Positions 43,147-52,509 of a stretch of DNA of 64,000 nt are shown here, in pieces. Position numbers and translations under genes: made by a program. The DNA lies in NCBI RefSeq assembly GCF_018403225.1, contig NZ_BOSG01000004.1:310001-374000 (forward strand), given 5' to 3'. This DNA is from Paenibacillus sp. J23TS9. GTDB lineage: Bacteria > Bacillota > Bacilli > Paenibacillales > Paenibacillaceae. Below the pieces are notes generated by a model. That model had not been told where the DNA came from. It did not search any database and saw only the letters and a list, made by a program, of their open reading frames with translations. The stretch's first letter is position 1; the number at the start of each line of letters is the position of its first letter.

Positions 43147-43659
43147 TTAGGGCGCTCCAAGATTTTCATTAGCTGCAATGATGTCATAATAAAACCTGAA
43201 AAACTTCTCCAATTCCTTGTTTTTATAAAGTTTAATACCCACCTTCACAGTAATTAATATAATCATAATTCCCACTACCAAGCCAATAATAGAAAAAGCT
43301 ATACTCTGAGTAAGTTTATCTTTTAATAAATTATTAATAGATATATAAACGGAACCGAAAATAGTTATAATCGCTATGTAACTCGGAAATGCAATTGCTA
43401 ACCAGAATGACGTATTGAACTCACTATTTTGTATCTCATTTTTTAATGTGTGCTTTAATTCTATTCGTTCTGAGTAAGCGATATTTGTTAGCTTTGCCAA
43501 AAATTCTTCTTCAAGTTTATAAAATTGTCCTTCTTTTGTTTTATTTTGAAAATTACTGAAACTTACGTATTCGGGGTTAGCCCCTATAATCGTTACTTCT
43601 TTTTTATCTTTGATTATTTTCATTCTTTTCATCATCCCCCAAAGGATATGATTCGACAT
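43147..43659 (-). CDS. Two-helix membrane protein in the island
   Basis: 170 residues, AT-rich. An N-terminal charged region of about 80 residues with a likely helix (Y-K-L-E-E-E-F-L-A-K-L-T-N-I-A-Y) precedes two membrane segments (about 88-108 and 120-142). A short cytoplasmic tail ends in F-Y-Y-D-I-I-A-A-N-E-N. The topology (soluble helices, TM hairpin, short tail) resembles small 2-TM effector-like proteins of defense islands, but no named family is recognised. AAGGAGGGG lies 11 bp before ATG 43659; an internal ATG-ATG pair 8 codons on is an alternative. The frame is intact although its phage-like neighbour is broken. Confidence 0.6.
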   Translation of the reverse strand: MSNHILWGMMKRMKIIKDKKEVTIIGANPEYVSFSNFQNKTKEGQFYKLEEEFLAKLTNIAYSERIELKHTLKNEIQNSEFNTSFWLAIAFPSYIAIITIFGSVYISINNLLKDKLTQSIAFSIIGLVVGIMIILITVKVGIKLYKNKELEKFFRFYYDIIAANENLGAP

Positions 43660-43765
43660 CAGGAAGATTTCCCCTCCTTAATATAGTCGAAAAATCGCAG
43701 GTGCAAAGAAGATGATGATATGAAGATTATAAAATAAAAAAGCCGCCTATGGCGACATCATCTGT

Positions 43766-44122
43766 TTACATCCCTATATTTTCAGCAGTTTTTATGATAT
43801 CGATTCTGTTCTCGTGAAAACTCTCCTGTATCGCGGTATATTCTTCAAACCATTTATTATACTGATCTTCTGTGTAGCTACTAGTTGCAAACAACATGCT
43901 TATATTTGTATCTATTATAGACAGCCTGGTTATGTTGTCATAATAGATTCTGAATTTTCGGTTAAAAAGAAATAACGCTTCCAGCGTAGTAACCGCTGTT
44001 AGTAAAGCAGAGAATAGCAAAGCAGAGTTACAATCCACAAAAGTTACATTCCAACCACTGAAGAGTGTAACAATAAATCTTATCGCAACTACTGTTACCC
44101 TTAACACAATGCCTTGCCACAT
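43766..44122 (-). CDS. Two-helix membrane protein, possibly SLATT-like and N-terminally frameshifted
   Basis: 118 residues. Two hydrophobic segments (about 4-20 and 31-51) are followed by a C-terminal amphipathic region: F-R-I-Y-Y-D-N-I-T-R-L-S-I-I-D-T, then Y-N-K-W-F-E-E-Y-T-A-I-Q-E-S-F-H-E-N-R. A TM hairpin followed by such a helical tail recalls SLATT-type 2-TM effector domains (weak similarity by eye). Just upstream, 44214-44101 in another frame reads M-L-E-R-A-D-Q-K-I-A-E-S-K-A-S-S-L, a soluble helix such proteins carry at their N-terminus. One frameshift near 44105-44110 would fuse them. So the gene may be a pseudogene; GGGAG before 44122 could still allow expression of the short form. 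Confidence 0.5.
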   Translation of the reverse strand: MWQGIVLRVTVVAIRFIVTLFSGWNVTFVDCNSALLFSALLTAVTTLEALFLFNRKFRIYYDNITRLSIIDTNISMLFATSSYTEDQYNKWFEEYTAIQESFHENRIDIIKTAENIGM

Positions 44123-44261
44123 ATATCTCCCAGTGAAAATTTTCCGTATAAACCCACAAGGAATAAGCTACTTGCTTTACTTTCTGCTATTTTCTGATCG
44201 GCTCGCTCAAGCATGTTTTATACTGAACTCCGGCTTATGTAAAGCTCATTTGCGATCAAAA

Positions 44262-44314
44262 AAGAAAAGAGGCTTCTCAAAAGTTCGGAGAACTAATGAG
44301 AGCCTCTAAAAAAA
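44262..44314 (-). terminator. Terminator of groES-groEL
   Basis: AGAGGCTCTCA ... TGAGAAGCCTCT (one bulge) followed on the minus strand by TTTTCTTTTTT. This is the first hairpin with a U-tract downstream of groEL. A second hairpin at 44352-44375 (AAACCCTTG/CAAGGGTTT) has its T-run only on the plus strand. Confidence 0.7.
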
Positions 44315-44384
44315 TCGATCCATCGTTAACAAATCATAAATTCAGTTGCCCAAACCCTTGTTACAGCAAGGGTTTTTGCTTTTC

Positions 44385-46031
<1,647 letters not shown>

Positions 46032-46072
46032 TTAAAATAGTTTCTCAATTCTGCGGTTCCTATGTTCAGGCC

Positions 46073-46354
46073 TTAGCCTACGATTGCGTGAATGTCGCTT
46101 TCTTTCATAATCAGATATTCTTTACCTTCATACTTGATTTCTGTTCCAGCATATTTGGAGAAAAGAACACGGTCGCCTTCTTTTACTTCCAAAGGAACGC
46201 GAACTCCGTCTTTTACAGCTCCGCCGCCAACAGCAATAATTTTACCTTCTTGCGGCTTCTCTTTTGCAGAGTCCGGAAGGACAATCCCGAATGAAGTCGT
46301 TTCCTCTTGTTCGATCGGTTCTACCAATACGCGGTCACCTAAAGGTTTGATCAT
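46073..46354 (-). CDS. groES: Co-chaperonin GroES (Hsp10)
   Basis: 93 residues. [12 protein letters not shown] at the start, the mobile loop around [14 protein letters not shown], then [16 protein letters not shown] and [11 protein letters not shown] at the end. All are canonical. It caps GroEL. AAGGAGGC precedes the ATG. First gene of the operon, 59 bp before groEL; the CIRCE element lies 60 bp upstream. Confidence 0.98.
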   Translation of the reverse strand: MIKPLGDRVLVEPIEQEETTSFGIVLPDSAKEKPQEGKIIAVGGGAVKDGVRVPLEVKEGDRVLFSKYAGTEIKYEGKEYLIMKESDIHAIVG

Positions 46355-46414
46355 GAAAAATAGCCTCCTTGTTAATATGTTGTGTTCCAGTAACGGCGTT
46401 GTTGTCGTTATGTA

Positions 46415-46441
46415 TTAGCACTCGACAACCTCTAGTGCTAA
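46415..46441 (-). promoter_or_regulatory. CIRCE element (HrcA operator)
   Basis: TTAGCACTC-N9-TAGTGCTAA on the plus strand. The consensus is TTAGCACTC-N9-GAGTGCTAA, so only one position differs. It lies in the 5' leader of groES just after the promoter and mediates heat-shock control by HrcA. Confidence 0.95.
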
Positions 46442-46452
46442 CAACCACTTTT

Positions 46453-46481
46453 ATGATACTCAACTTGGGCACAGATTTCAA
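46453..46481 (-). promoter_or_regulatory. groES promoter (sigma-A type)
   Basis: On the minus strand: TTGAAA (46481-46476), 17 bp, TATCAT (46458-46453). The CIRCE element begins 11 bp downstream of the -10. Confidence 0.7.
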
Positions 46482-46654
46482 GTCCTCTTGATGCATTTTT
46501 CAAAGAAACTCACACATTTTCACTCAATTAACCAGAGCTTGTCCTTCACCACTTGAAGAAGCCCCGTTACTCATACTCCATCATTCTATCCAGCGGATTT
46601 TAAAATATGCCGGGGAAACGGGATAAAATTTAGAAGAATGAAACTCTGAAACAA

Positions 46655-46690
46655 CAAAAAAGCAGTCTTCCCCGGGGAGAGAAGAATGCT
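46655..46690 (-). terminator. Terminator of tatC
   Basis: On the minus strand, AGCATTCTTC ... GAAGACTGCT with a CCCCGGGG core forms an interrupted stem, followed by TTTTTT. Confidence 0.75.
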
Positions 46691-46735
46691 CTTTTCGTTG
46701 CAAGGATGAAGCTCATCCAGTGCGATTCAATTAAG

Positions 46736-47509
46736 TTATTCCATGTTCGCAGGAAACTTGTATTTCTCTTCGGCAGCCTCATCGGCCGCGAGCTGTTTCC
46801 GGTATATCACCGAGGACAAGTATACACTGAATTCATACAATAGCAGCAGCGGGATGGTTACCAGAAAATCCGAGATAAAATCCGGCGGCGTAATGACTAC
46901 CGCGATGAACACCAACGCAAAATACGAAACCTTGCGCATCTTCCGCAGCCTGCGCGGGTTTAGAATTCTGAGCTTGGTCATGAACATGACGATAAGCGGA
47001 AGCTCAAACAGCAGCGCAATCGGCAAGACCAGTGTAAACATAAAGTTGAAATACTGAGAGATGCCGTAGGTTTCTGTGAGTCCCATATTTTTAGTGATCG
47101 TTGTCGTAAAGCCGAGTGCCATCGGAAATACCACGTAGTATCCGAATGCAATGCCGATTAAAAATAAAATTAATACATACGGAACATAGTGGAGCGCAGC
47201 TTTACGCTCGATTTCCCGGAGTCCGGGGCTGACAAATGCCCACAGCTGATACGCCGTAAACGGGATGGTTAATACCAGCGCAACAACCATCGCAATTTTC
47301 ATATATATGCCGATGCCGTCCCAGAACGCAAATGCATGAAGCTGGAAGTCTTTGGCCGAGTCCACACTGATCAGATACTTATAAATGGGATTGGCGCAGA
47401 CCAGGCCGATGATCAGGCCCAGCAAAAGAACGACCAGAATAATGATAATGCGTTTACGCAATTCTCCAAGATGATCAACGATCGACATTTCTTCCTGTAT
47501 ATCAGACAT
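46736..47509 (-). CDS. tatC: Twin-arginine translocase subunit TatC
   Basis: 257 residues, six membrane helices. The N-terminal H-L-G-E-L-R-K-R-I and the family signature around F-V-S-P-G-L-R-E-I-E-R-K (first cytoplasmic loop) bind twin-arginine signal peptides. F-E-L-P-L-I-V-M-F-M in helix 4 carries the conserved Glu. It forms the receptor of the Tat export system for folded proteins in the membrane. It lies 92 bp after tatA in the same direction, with a small hairpin between them (47551-47575). Synteny with B. subtilis tatAy-tatCy next to groES is preserved. Confidence 0.96.
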   Translation of the reverse strand: MSDIQEEMSIVDHLGELRKRIIIILVVLLLGLIIGLVCANPIYKYLISVDSAKDFQLHAFAFWDGIGIYMKIAMVVALVLTIPFTAYQLWAFVSPGLREIERKAALHYVPYVLILFLIGIAFGYYVVFPMALGFTTTITKNMGLTETYGISQYFNFMFTLVLPIALLFELPLIVMFMTKLRILNPRRLRKMRKVSYFALVFIAVVITPPDFISDFLVTIPLLLLYEFSVYLSSVIYRKQLAADEAAEEKYKFPANME

Positions 47510-47550
47510 GCTGTCACCATCCTATCTCTTCTGCCCTGCGGACAAAACAA

Positions 47551-47575
47551 AATCCCTCCCCGCACGGAAGGGATT
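47551..47575 (-). terminator. Weak hairpin between tatA and tatC
   Basis: AATCCCT ... AGGGATT stem followed on the minus strand by TTTGTTTT. It could reduce readthrough from tatA into tatC. Confidence 0.45.
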
Positions 47576-47600
47576 CCAAAGTCTTCTCTTTCAAACCAAA

Positions 47601-47873
47601 TTATTCCGGAAGACGTTTATTGTCAGCAGTGCTCTGTGCAGCAACCGGAGCTGCGGCTTGCACTTCACTTGGAGCGGCAGCGAGCGGCTTTGCCGGTTCG
47701 CTTGTACGGGAAGGTTGATCATCTTCACCAATAATATCACGGGCTCCGTCCTTGAACTCACGGAAGGTACGACCAACAGCACGTCCGAGCTCAGGGAGCT
47801 TGTTCGGTCCGAATAACAGCAGCGCCAAAATCACCAGCAAAATAATTCCCGGTACGCCAATACTACTCAGCAT
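47601..47873 (-). CDS. tatA: Twin-arginine translocase subunit TatA
   Basis: 90 residues. One N-terminal membrane helix (G-V-P-G-I-I-L-L-V-I-L-A-L-L-L-F) leads into the hinge F-G-P-N-K-L-P-E-L-G-R and the amphipathic helix A-V-G-R-T-F-R-E-F-K. This is the TatA/E signature. A disordered A/P/E/S-rich tail follows. It oligomerises to open the Tat pore with TatC encoded downstream. The 5' gap to moaB (47874-48086) is AT-rich and should hold its promoter. Confidence 0.95.
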   Translation of the reverse strand: MLSSIGVPGIILLVILALLLFGPNKLPELGRAVGRTFREFKDGARDIIGEDDQPSRTSEPAKPLAAAPSEVQAAAPVAAQSTADNKRLPE

Positions 47874-48086
47874 ATCGAATTCTCCTCTCTGTACTTTACT
47901 CGCTAAAACTAAAGCGATATGCCGCTCTTAGATTTATTGAGGAAAGAGAATCAAAGTTGTAGTTAAAAAAAGACATTACGACCACGGTTTAGACAAAGTT
48001 TTGCCACAAAGACATCATACCATAACTCAAATCACAACAATATCAAATAAGTGTGACAATTTTGGAAATAGAACGGAATTTTCTGG

Positions 48087-48572
48087 TTATTGGCGGAACT
48101 GTCCCGTAACCATCAAGAGCGCCTCCGGCAGCTGGTCCATAATGGCAGCCAGGTTCTCATGCACTCCTTTGGGTGTTCCGGGCAAATTGACGATCAGCGT
48201 CCGGCCGCGAATGCCGCATATGCCTCTGAACAGCATCGCCCCCCGGTTCTTTTGCATGACTGTCGCTCTCATCGCTTCGGCCATACCTGGCACTTCACGT
48301 TCGATCACCCGCCTTGTCGCTTCCGGTGTAACATCCCGTATCGCAAGTTCCGTTCCTCCCGTTGTCAGTACCAGATCCGCTTGAAAATAATCCGTGAGTT
48401 CAATGAGTGATGCGATAATATCATCCTGTTCGTCGGGTACAATCCGGTACTCCACAATCTCCCCGCCGAGTTCCTCCTCCACCAGCTCCCGGATGACCTG
48501 GGCGCTTGTATCTTCACGCTCACCTCTTGATCCTTTATCGCTTGCCGTTAAGATCGCTGTTTTCCACACCAT
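48087..48572 (-). CDS. moaB: Molybdopterin adenylyltransferase-type protein MoaB/MogA
   Basis: 161 residues. Core MPT-binding motif L-V-L-T-T-G-G-T-E-L-A-I-R-D-V-T-P-E-A-T, and N-L-P-G-T-P-K-G-V near the C-terminus. T-A-S-D-K-G-S-R-G at the start is typical of the MoaB/Mog family. It catalyses adenylation of molybdopterin (family knowledge). ATG 48572 is preceded by GGAGGAGGGG; an upstream in-frame start overlaps that site. It is downstream of moaC in the same orientation, 42 bp apart, so they form a cofactor operon. Confidence 0.92.
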   Translation of the reverse strand: MVWKTAILTASDKGSRGEREDTSAQVIRELVEEELGGEIVEYRIVPDEQDDIIASLIELTDYFQADLVLTTGGTELAIRDVTPEATRRVIEREVPGMAEAMRATVMQKNRGAMLFRGICGIRGRTLIVNLPGTPKGVHENLAAIMDQLPEALLMVTGQFRQ

Positions 48573-48614
48573 GAGATCACCCCTCCTCCTTCGCATCTTT
48601 TTAACAAAAGACTC

Positions 48615-49088
48615 CTATGACTCGCGCTGATAATCCCCGCTTTTTCCACCGGTCTTGGACTTCAGCATGGTCGGTCCGATAATCATGTCCTTTTGCAGCG
48701 CTTTGCACATATCATAGACGGTCAAGGCTGCGGCGGAAACGGCCGTCAAAGCCTCCATCTCTACGCCGGTCTTGCCGGTTGTTTTCACGGTTCCTTCTAT
48801 ATAAAGCTCATCATGCCCGTTGTCCGCAAAATGAATGTTAATTCCCGTCAGCGGAAGCGGATGGCACATCGGAATCCAGTCGGATGTTTTTTTGGCAGCC
48901 ATCACCCCGGCCACCGAAGCCACGGCAAGCACGTCGCCTTTGCCTATTTTTCCTTCTTTAATTCGGGAGAGTGTTTCCGGGGCCATCTTCACCATCGTTT
49001 GCGCAACGGCCGTGCGTGATGTGACCTCCTTGTCTGAAACATCCACCATTTTGGCTCTGCCCTGTTCATTAAAATGCGTCAGTTCCAT
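48615..49088 (-). CDS. moaC: Cyclic pyranopterin monophosphate synthase MoaC
   Basis: 157 residues. [14 protein letters not shown], the active site [32 protein letters not shown] and [18 protein letters not shown] are all canonical. It converts the MoaA product into cyclic pyranopterin monophosphate in molybdenum cofactor synthesis. ATG 49088 has AAGGAGG upstream and lies inside the end of the preceding cyclo-ligase gene (20-bp overlap). moaA is not in the window. Confidence 0.96.
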   Translation of the reverse strand: MELTHFNEQGRAKMVDVSDKEVTSRTAVAQTMVKMAPETLSRIKEGKIGKGDVLAVASVAGVMAAKKTSDWIPMCHPLPLTGINIHFADNGHDELYIEGTVKTTGKTGVEMEALTAVSAAALTVYDMCKALQKDMIIGPTMLKSKTGGKSGDYQRES

Positions 49089-49713
49089 CTTCAGCCTCCT
49101 TGAATTCGTACACATCCTGCTCCGTTATCAGAACCTGAAGACGTGCATCCGTCTTTTCCATGGGAACCTGCTCTACCACCTGGGTACCAAAACCGATGCC
49201 GGCCCATACCGGAAGCTTTCCATGTCCCCCTTGGACCGAAAAGCGCTCATACAACCGGTCGTAGTAGCCGCCCCCATACCCCAATCTTCCTCCCGCCATG
49301 TCAAAAGCGATGCCCGGCACGAAAACCGCCTCCGGGATACATTCTTCCGGCACAGCCGGGGAATGCTCCTGATCCGGCTCCAGAATGCCGTACGATCCTG
49401 TCTTCAGCTCGTCCCAGTCCTTCAGCGAATGAAGCGACATCGAGCAATCTTCTCGCCGGCAACGGGGAACATACACTTCAATGCCTGTCTGCCATGCTTC
49501 TTCAATGAGTGGTTTCGTATCCAGTTCACTGCGAAAAGAGACATAGATCAGCATGCTGCGCATATTTCCCTGCTTCAGCCATGAGACAGCTTGACCGCAT
49601 GCGAGCCGGGAAAAGTCCCGGTGCTGCTCAGCCGAAATACCGCCGCGAACCTGAGCCATTCGAGTACGAAGCTCTGCTTTTATTTCCTGAATTGTGGAAT
49701 TTTCGCCGTTCAT
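49069..49713 (-). CDS. 5-formyltetrahydrofolate cyclo-ligase
   Basis: 214 residues. The ATP-binding K-A-E-L-R-T-R-M region at the N-terminus, a central P-R-C-R motif and the family signature [14 protein letters not shown] (about residue 140) identify the YgfA/YqgN (MTHFS) family. It converts 5-formyl-THF to 5,10-methenyl-THF with ATP. It overlaps moaC, so folate salvage and molybdenum cofactor genes share a transcript. In B. subtilis the homologous gene (yqgN) is elsewhere, so its presence here is a local rearrangement. Confidence 0.93.
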   Translation of the reverse strand: MNGENSTIQEIKAELRTRMAQVRGGISAEQHRDFSRLACGQAVSWLKQGNMRSMLIYVSFRSELDTKPLIEEAWQTGIEVYVPRCRREDCSMSLHSLKDWDELKTGSYGILEPDQEHSPAVPEECIPEAVFVPGIAFDMAGGRLGYGGGYYDRLYERFSVQGGHGKLPVWAGIGFGTQVVEQVPMEKTDARLQVLITEQDVYEFKEAEDGTDAF

Positions 49714-50014
49714 CGTTTAAAAACAGCTGCCTTCCCTTAAAAAGTTAACTTTCGAATTTTCACAAATTTCATTTCATTTTCATCATGGAGCCATATATGG
49801 AATCTTCACACCGTATAGATCTACATATAGCATATATTCAGCCGCTTCATGAACTTTTGCAAAACCTGCAGGTTCATTTTGCTCTTAGTTTACCACTGTT
49901 GCTCCATTTTCGCCAAGATTGGTCTGAAGTCCTGCCCTTCAAGTCGCGAATTCTTCATATTTCATGTAAACTGGGATTATTAAGGTGATCAGAATTTATT
50001 CATTATATATCGAC

Positions 50015-50052
50015 GGAATTGATTCAGGCTTCTTTATATTGATTTCAATTCC
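50015..50052 (+). promoter_or_regulatory. Inverted repeat in the ABC-F leader
   Basis: GGAATTGA (50015-50022) and TCAATTCC (50045-50052) form a perfect 8-bp inverted repeat ending 8 bp before the ribosome binding site of the ABC-F gene. It may fold over the site. The rest of the 363-bp gap 49714-50076 is AT-rich with no gene seen. Confidence 0.35.
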
Positions 50053-50076
50053 ATCTAGATGGAGGTTAATCAGCTC

Positions 50077-52026
50077 ATGCTGCTTCAAGCAAGTGGAATC
50101 AGAAAATTATATGGAATAGAGCCCGTGCTCGAGGGAATCAATCTGCAGATTCTGGAAAGGGAGCGTGTCGGACTCGTTGGGGTTAATGGCGCCGGCAAAT
50201 CCACCCTTCTACAGATTCTCGCAGGTGAAATCTCGTATGACGGCGGACAAATTTATAAATCCAAGGAAACCACGATCGGCTATCTCGCCCAGAACAGCGG
50301 TCTTCAATCCAACCGCACGATCTGGGAAGAAATGCTGGACGTATTTTCCCCTTTAATTGAAACAGAAAAAGAACTGCGTCTTCTCGAACAGCAAATCGCG
50401 GATCCTTCCCAAATGGATAATCCGAAAAAATATCAGGAACTGCTCGACCGTTACGCTGTCCGATCCGATTGGTTCAAGGACCATGGCGGTTACGAAATGG
50501 AGACCCGCATCCGCAGCGTCCTTCATGGCATGGGGTTCGGCAGCTTTGCTCCGGATACCCCGATATCCACTCTCAGTGGCGGTCAAAAGACTCGCCTGGC
50601 GCTGGCGCGAATCCTGCTGCTGGCTCCAGATCTGCTGATGCTGGACGAGCCGACCAACCATCTTGATATTGCGACTTTAACCTGGCTGGAGGATTACTTG
50701 CGGTCCTATTCCGGAGCCATACTGGTCGTTTCTCATGACCGCTACTTCCTGGATCGGCTTGTGACCACCATCGTTGAAATCGAACGACACCAATCGAAGC
50801 GTTACACCGGAAATTACAGCCGTTATATTGATCTTAAAGCTGCTGAATTTGAATCGGCAATGAAGCAGTATGAGAAACAGCAGGATGAAATTGCGCGTCT
50901 GGAGGATTTTGTACAGAAAAACATCGTCCGGGCCTCTACCACCAAGCGGGCACAAAGCCGCCGAAAAGCTCTCGACAAGATGGATCGTCTGGACAAACCC
51001 ATGGGGGATTTGAAAAAGGCCGTCTTTTCCTTTGGCGTGGAATATATGACCGGTAAAGATGTGCTGCAAGTAAAGGATCTCGCCGTTTCCTTCTCCCCTC
51101 CCAAGAGGCTGTTTTCAAATGTATCGTTTGATCTGCACCGCGGAGAAACCGTTGCCCTTATCGGTCCAAACGGTATTGGCAAATCTACGCTGCTCAAATG
51201 CCTGACCGGAAGCTTCCGGCAAGAGTCTGGATCGATCCATTGGGGAACGAAGGTTAAGCTTGGCTATTATGATCAAGAACAGACAAACCTGAATCCCGCC
51301 AATACGGTATTGGAGGAGCTATGGAGCGAGTATCCGCATATGGAAGAAGCCAGAATCCGTACTGTGCTGGGTAACTTCCTGTTCAGCGGTGAGGATGTTC
51401 TGAAAAAAATCGCTGCGCTCAGCGGCGGCGAAAAAGCGCGTGTCGCACTCGCCAAGCTAATGCTGCTGGAAGCCAACATGCTGATCCTTGACGAACCTAC
51501 CAACCATCTCGATCTATACAGCAAAGAGGTGCTCGAATCCGCACTGATTGATTACGAGGGAACCCTTCTGTTCATCTCGCATGACCGTTATTTTCTCAAT
51601 AAAATGGCCGAACGGATCATCGAGCTTCATCCGCAAGGCGTTGAGCATTTCCTGGGGAATTATGACGATTATACCGCCAAAAAGCAGGAACTTGAGGAAT
51701 TGACACAGGAGGCGCTTGAAGCTGCAGGCGGCAGTGTGTCGAAACAAGAGAATTCTGCCGATGCAGCCGAGAAAGCCGGCTTCAACTCCTTTGAAGCCGA
51801 CAAGCAGGCGAAACGCGAGGAACGAAACCGCCAACGCAGACTTGCCGCATTGGAGGAACAAATTCAAGAGCTGGAAAGCATCATCGCTGAACTTGAAGCT
51901 GAAATGACCAAGCCAGAGGTATTTCAGGATTATATGGCCCTGCAAAAGCATCAGCAGGATCAAGAAGCCAAGAAAACACAGCTTGATGAGATCTTTGCCG
52001 AATGGGAAACGCTCGTTAGTGATTAA
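50077..52026 (+). CDS. ydiF: ABC-F family ATPase (YdiF-like)
   Basis: 649 residues with two ABC domains and no membrane segment. Walker A sites are GVNGAGKST and GPNGIGKST; signatures LSGGQKTR and LSGGEKAR; Walker B LMLDEPTNHLD and LILDEPTNHLD. The interdomain linker (about residues 245-330), with the basic R-A-S-T-T-K-R-A-Q-S-R-R segment, reaches the ribosomal P-site region in ABC-F proteins. A C-terminal coiled coil (about 570-645) is present. It acts on stalled ribosomes. ATG 50077 with GGAGG is chosen over a start 6 codons upstream. It converges on leuA, keeping the ydiF-gcp synteny of Bacillus. Confidence 0.93.
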   Translation: MLLQASGIRKLYGIEPVLEGINLQILERERVGLVGVNGAGKSTLLQILAGEISYDGGQIYKSKETTIGYLAQNSGLQSNRTIWEEMLDVFSPLIETEKELRLLEQQIADPSQMDNPKKYQELLDRYAVRSDWFKDHGGYEMETRIRSVLHGMGFGSFAPDTPISTLSGGQKTRLALARILLLAPDLLMLDEPTNHLDIATLTWLEDYLRSYSGAILVVSHDRYFLDRLVTTIVEIERHQSKRYTGNYSRYIDLKAAEFESAMKQYEKQQDEIARLEDFVQKNIVRASTTKRAQSRRKALDKMDRLDKPMGDLKKAVFSFGVEYMTGKDVLQVKDLAVSFSPPKRLFSNVSFDLHRGETVALIGPNGIGKSTLLKCLTGSFRQESGSIHWGTKVKLGYYDQEQTNLNPANTVLEELWSEYPHMEEARIRTVLGNFLFSGEDVLKKIAALSGGEKARVALAKLMLLEANMLILDEPTNHLDLYSKEVLESALIDYEGTLLFISHDRYFLNKMAERIIELHPQGVEHFLGNYDDYTAKKQELEELTQEALEAAGGSVSKQENSADAAEKAGFNSFEADKQAKREERNRQRRLAALEEQIQELESIIAELEAEMTKPEVFQDYMALQKHQQDQEAKKTQLDEIFAEWETLVSD

Positions 52027-52117
52027 TCCGGACTTTGGTCTTGTAATATAGGTCTTTGAGATCAAGAAAATGTATTTTGTCAAATTCACAAAACTTTTTT
52101 AATTTCAAAGGAAAATG

Positions 52118-52377
52118 TTTGTACACAATCTTATCCACATAAAAAGTGCATAACTTAGTCAAGAAAATGGCCCTTGGGGCCATTTTTTATTGAATAAATT
52201 AAGTTTTTTTGCAGCATCCACTTTTATCCACCAAATTATCCACATTATCCACAGTTTTTGCTTCATGAAAATGAAAACACTATCCCCGTTTTCAAAACCC
52301 TTATAAACCAACGGATTGCGCATTAAACATGATTTTGTACACAAATTTGCTGGAATATGTGGATAACATTGTCCACA
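52118..52377. promoter_or_regulatory. Cluster of DnaA boxes (DnaA-box cluster)
   Basis: Perfect TTATCCACA at 52131-52139, 52236-52244 and 52245-52253 (directly abutting), and on the minus strand at 52366-52358. Near matches: TTATCCACC 52224-52232, TTGTCCACA 52369-52377, and TTGTACACA 52119-52127 and 52335-52343. The intergenic region is AT-rich. There is no dnaA/dnaN nearby, so it is not the chromosomal origin; a DnaA-titrating or regulatory cluster is likelier. Confidence 0.75.
52165..52188 (+). terminator. Terminator of ydiF
   Basis: AAATGGCCC ... GGGCCATTT stem followed by TTTA. The remaining 52189-52440 holds the DnaA boxes and no gene. Confidence 0.85.
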
Positions 52378-52440
52378 TCTTGACAAAAAGAATGTCGAAT
52401 GCTGTAAGAATAGCAGTTCTTGACCTCCCGATCTTCCAAT

Positions 52441-52475
52441 AAAAAAAAGCCCGTTCTTTCACTCAAGTAACGGGC
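52441..52475 (-). terminator. Terminator of leuA
   Basis: GCCCGTT ... AACGGGC stem followed on the minus strand by eight T. Confidence 0.85.
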
Positions 52476-52509
52476 ACTACGCCTGCCGTAATGCAGAAGC
52501 TGCTTATGA

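Noticed and set aside
44344..44380. Hairpin with AAACCCTTG/CAAGGGTTT after groEL, considered as groEL terminator
   Set aside because: Its T-run lies only on the plus strand, so it does not fit groEL, which is on the minus strand. It is kept only as a possible attachment relic in the island finding.
52118..52377. The DnaA-box cluster considered as the chromosomal origin or a plasmid origin
   Set aside because: No dnaA, dnaN, rep gene or iteron set is nearby and the surrounding genes are core chromosome.
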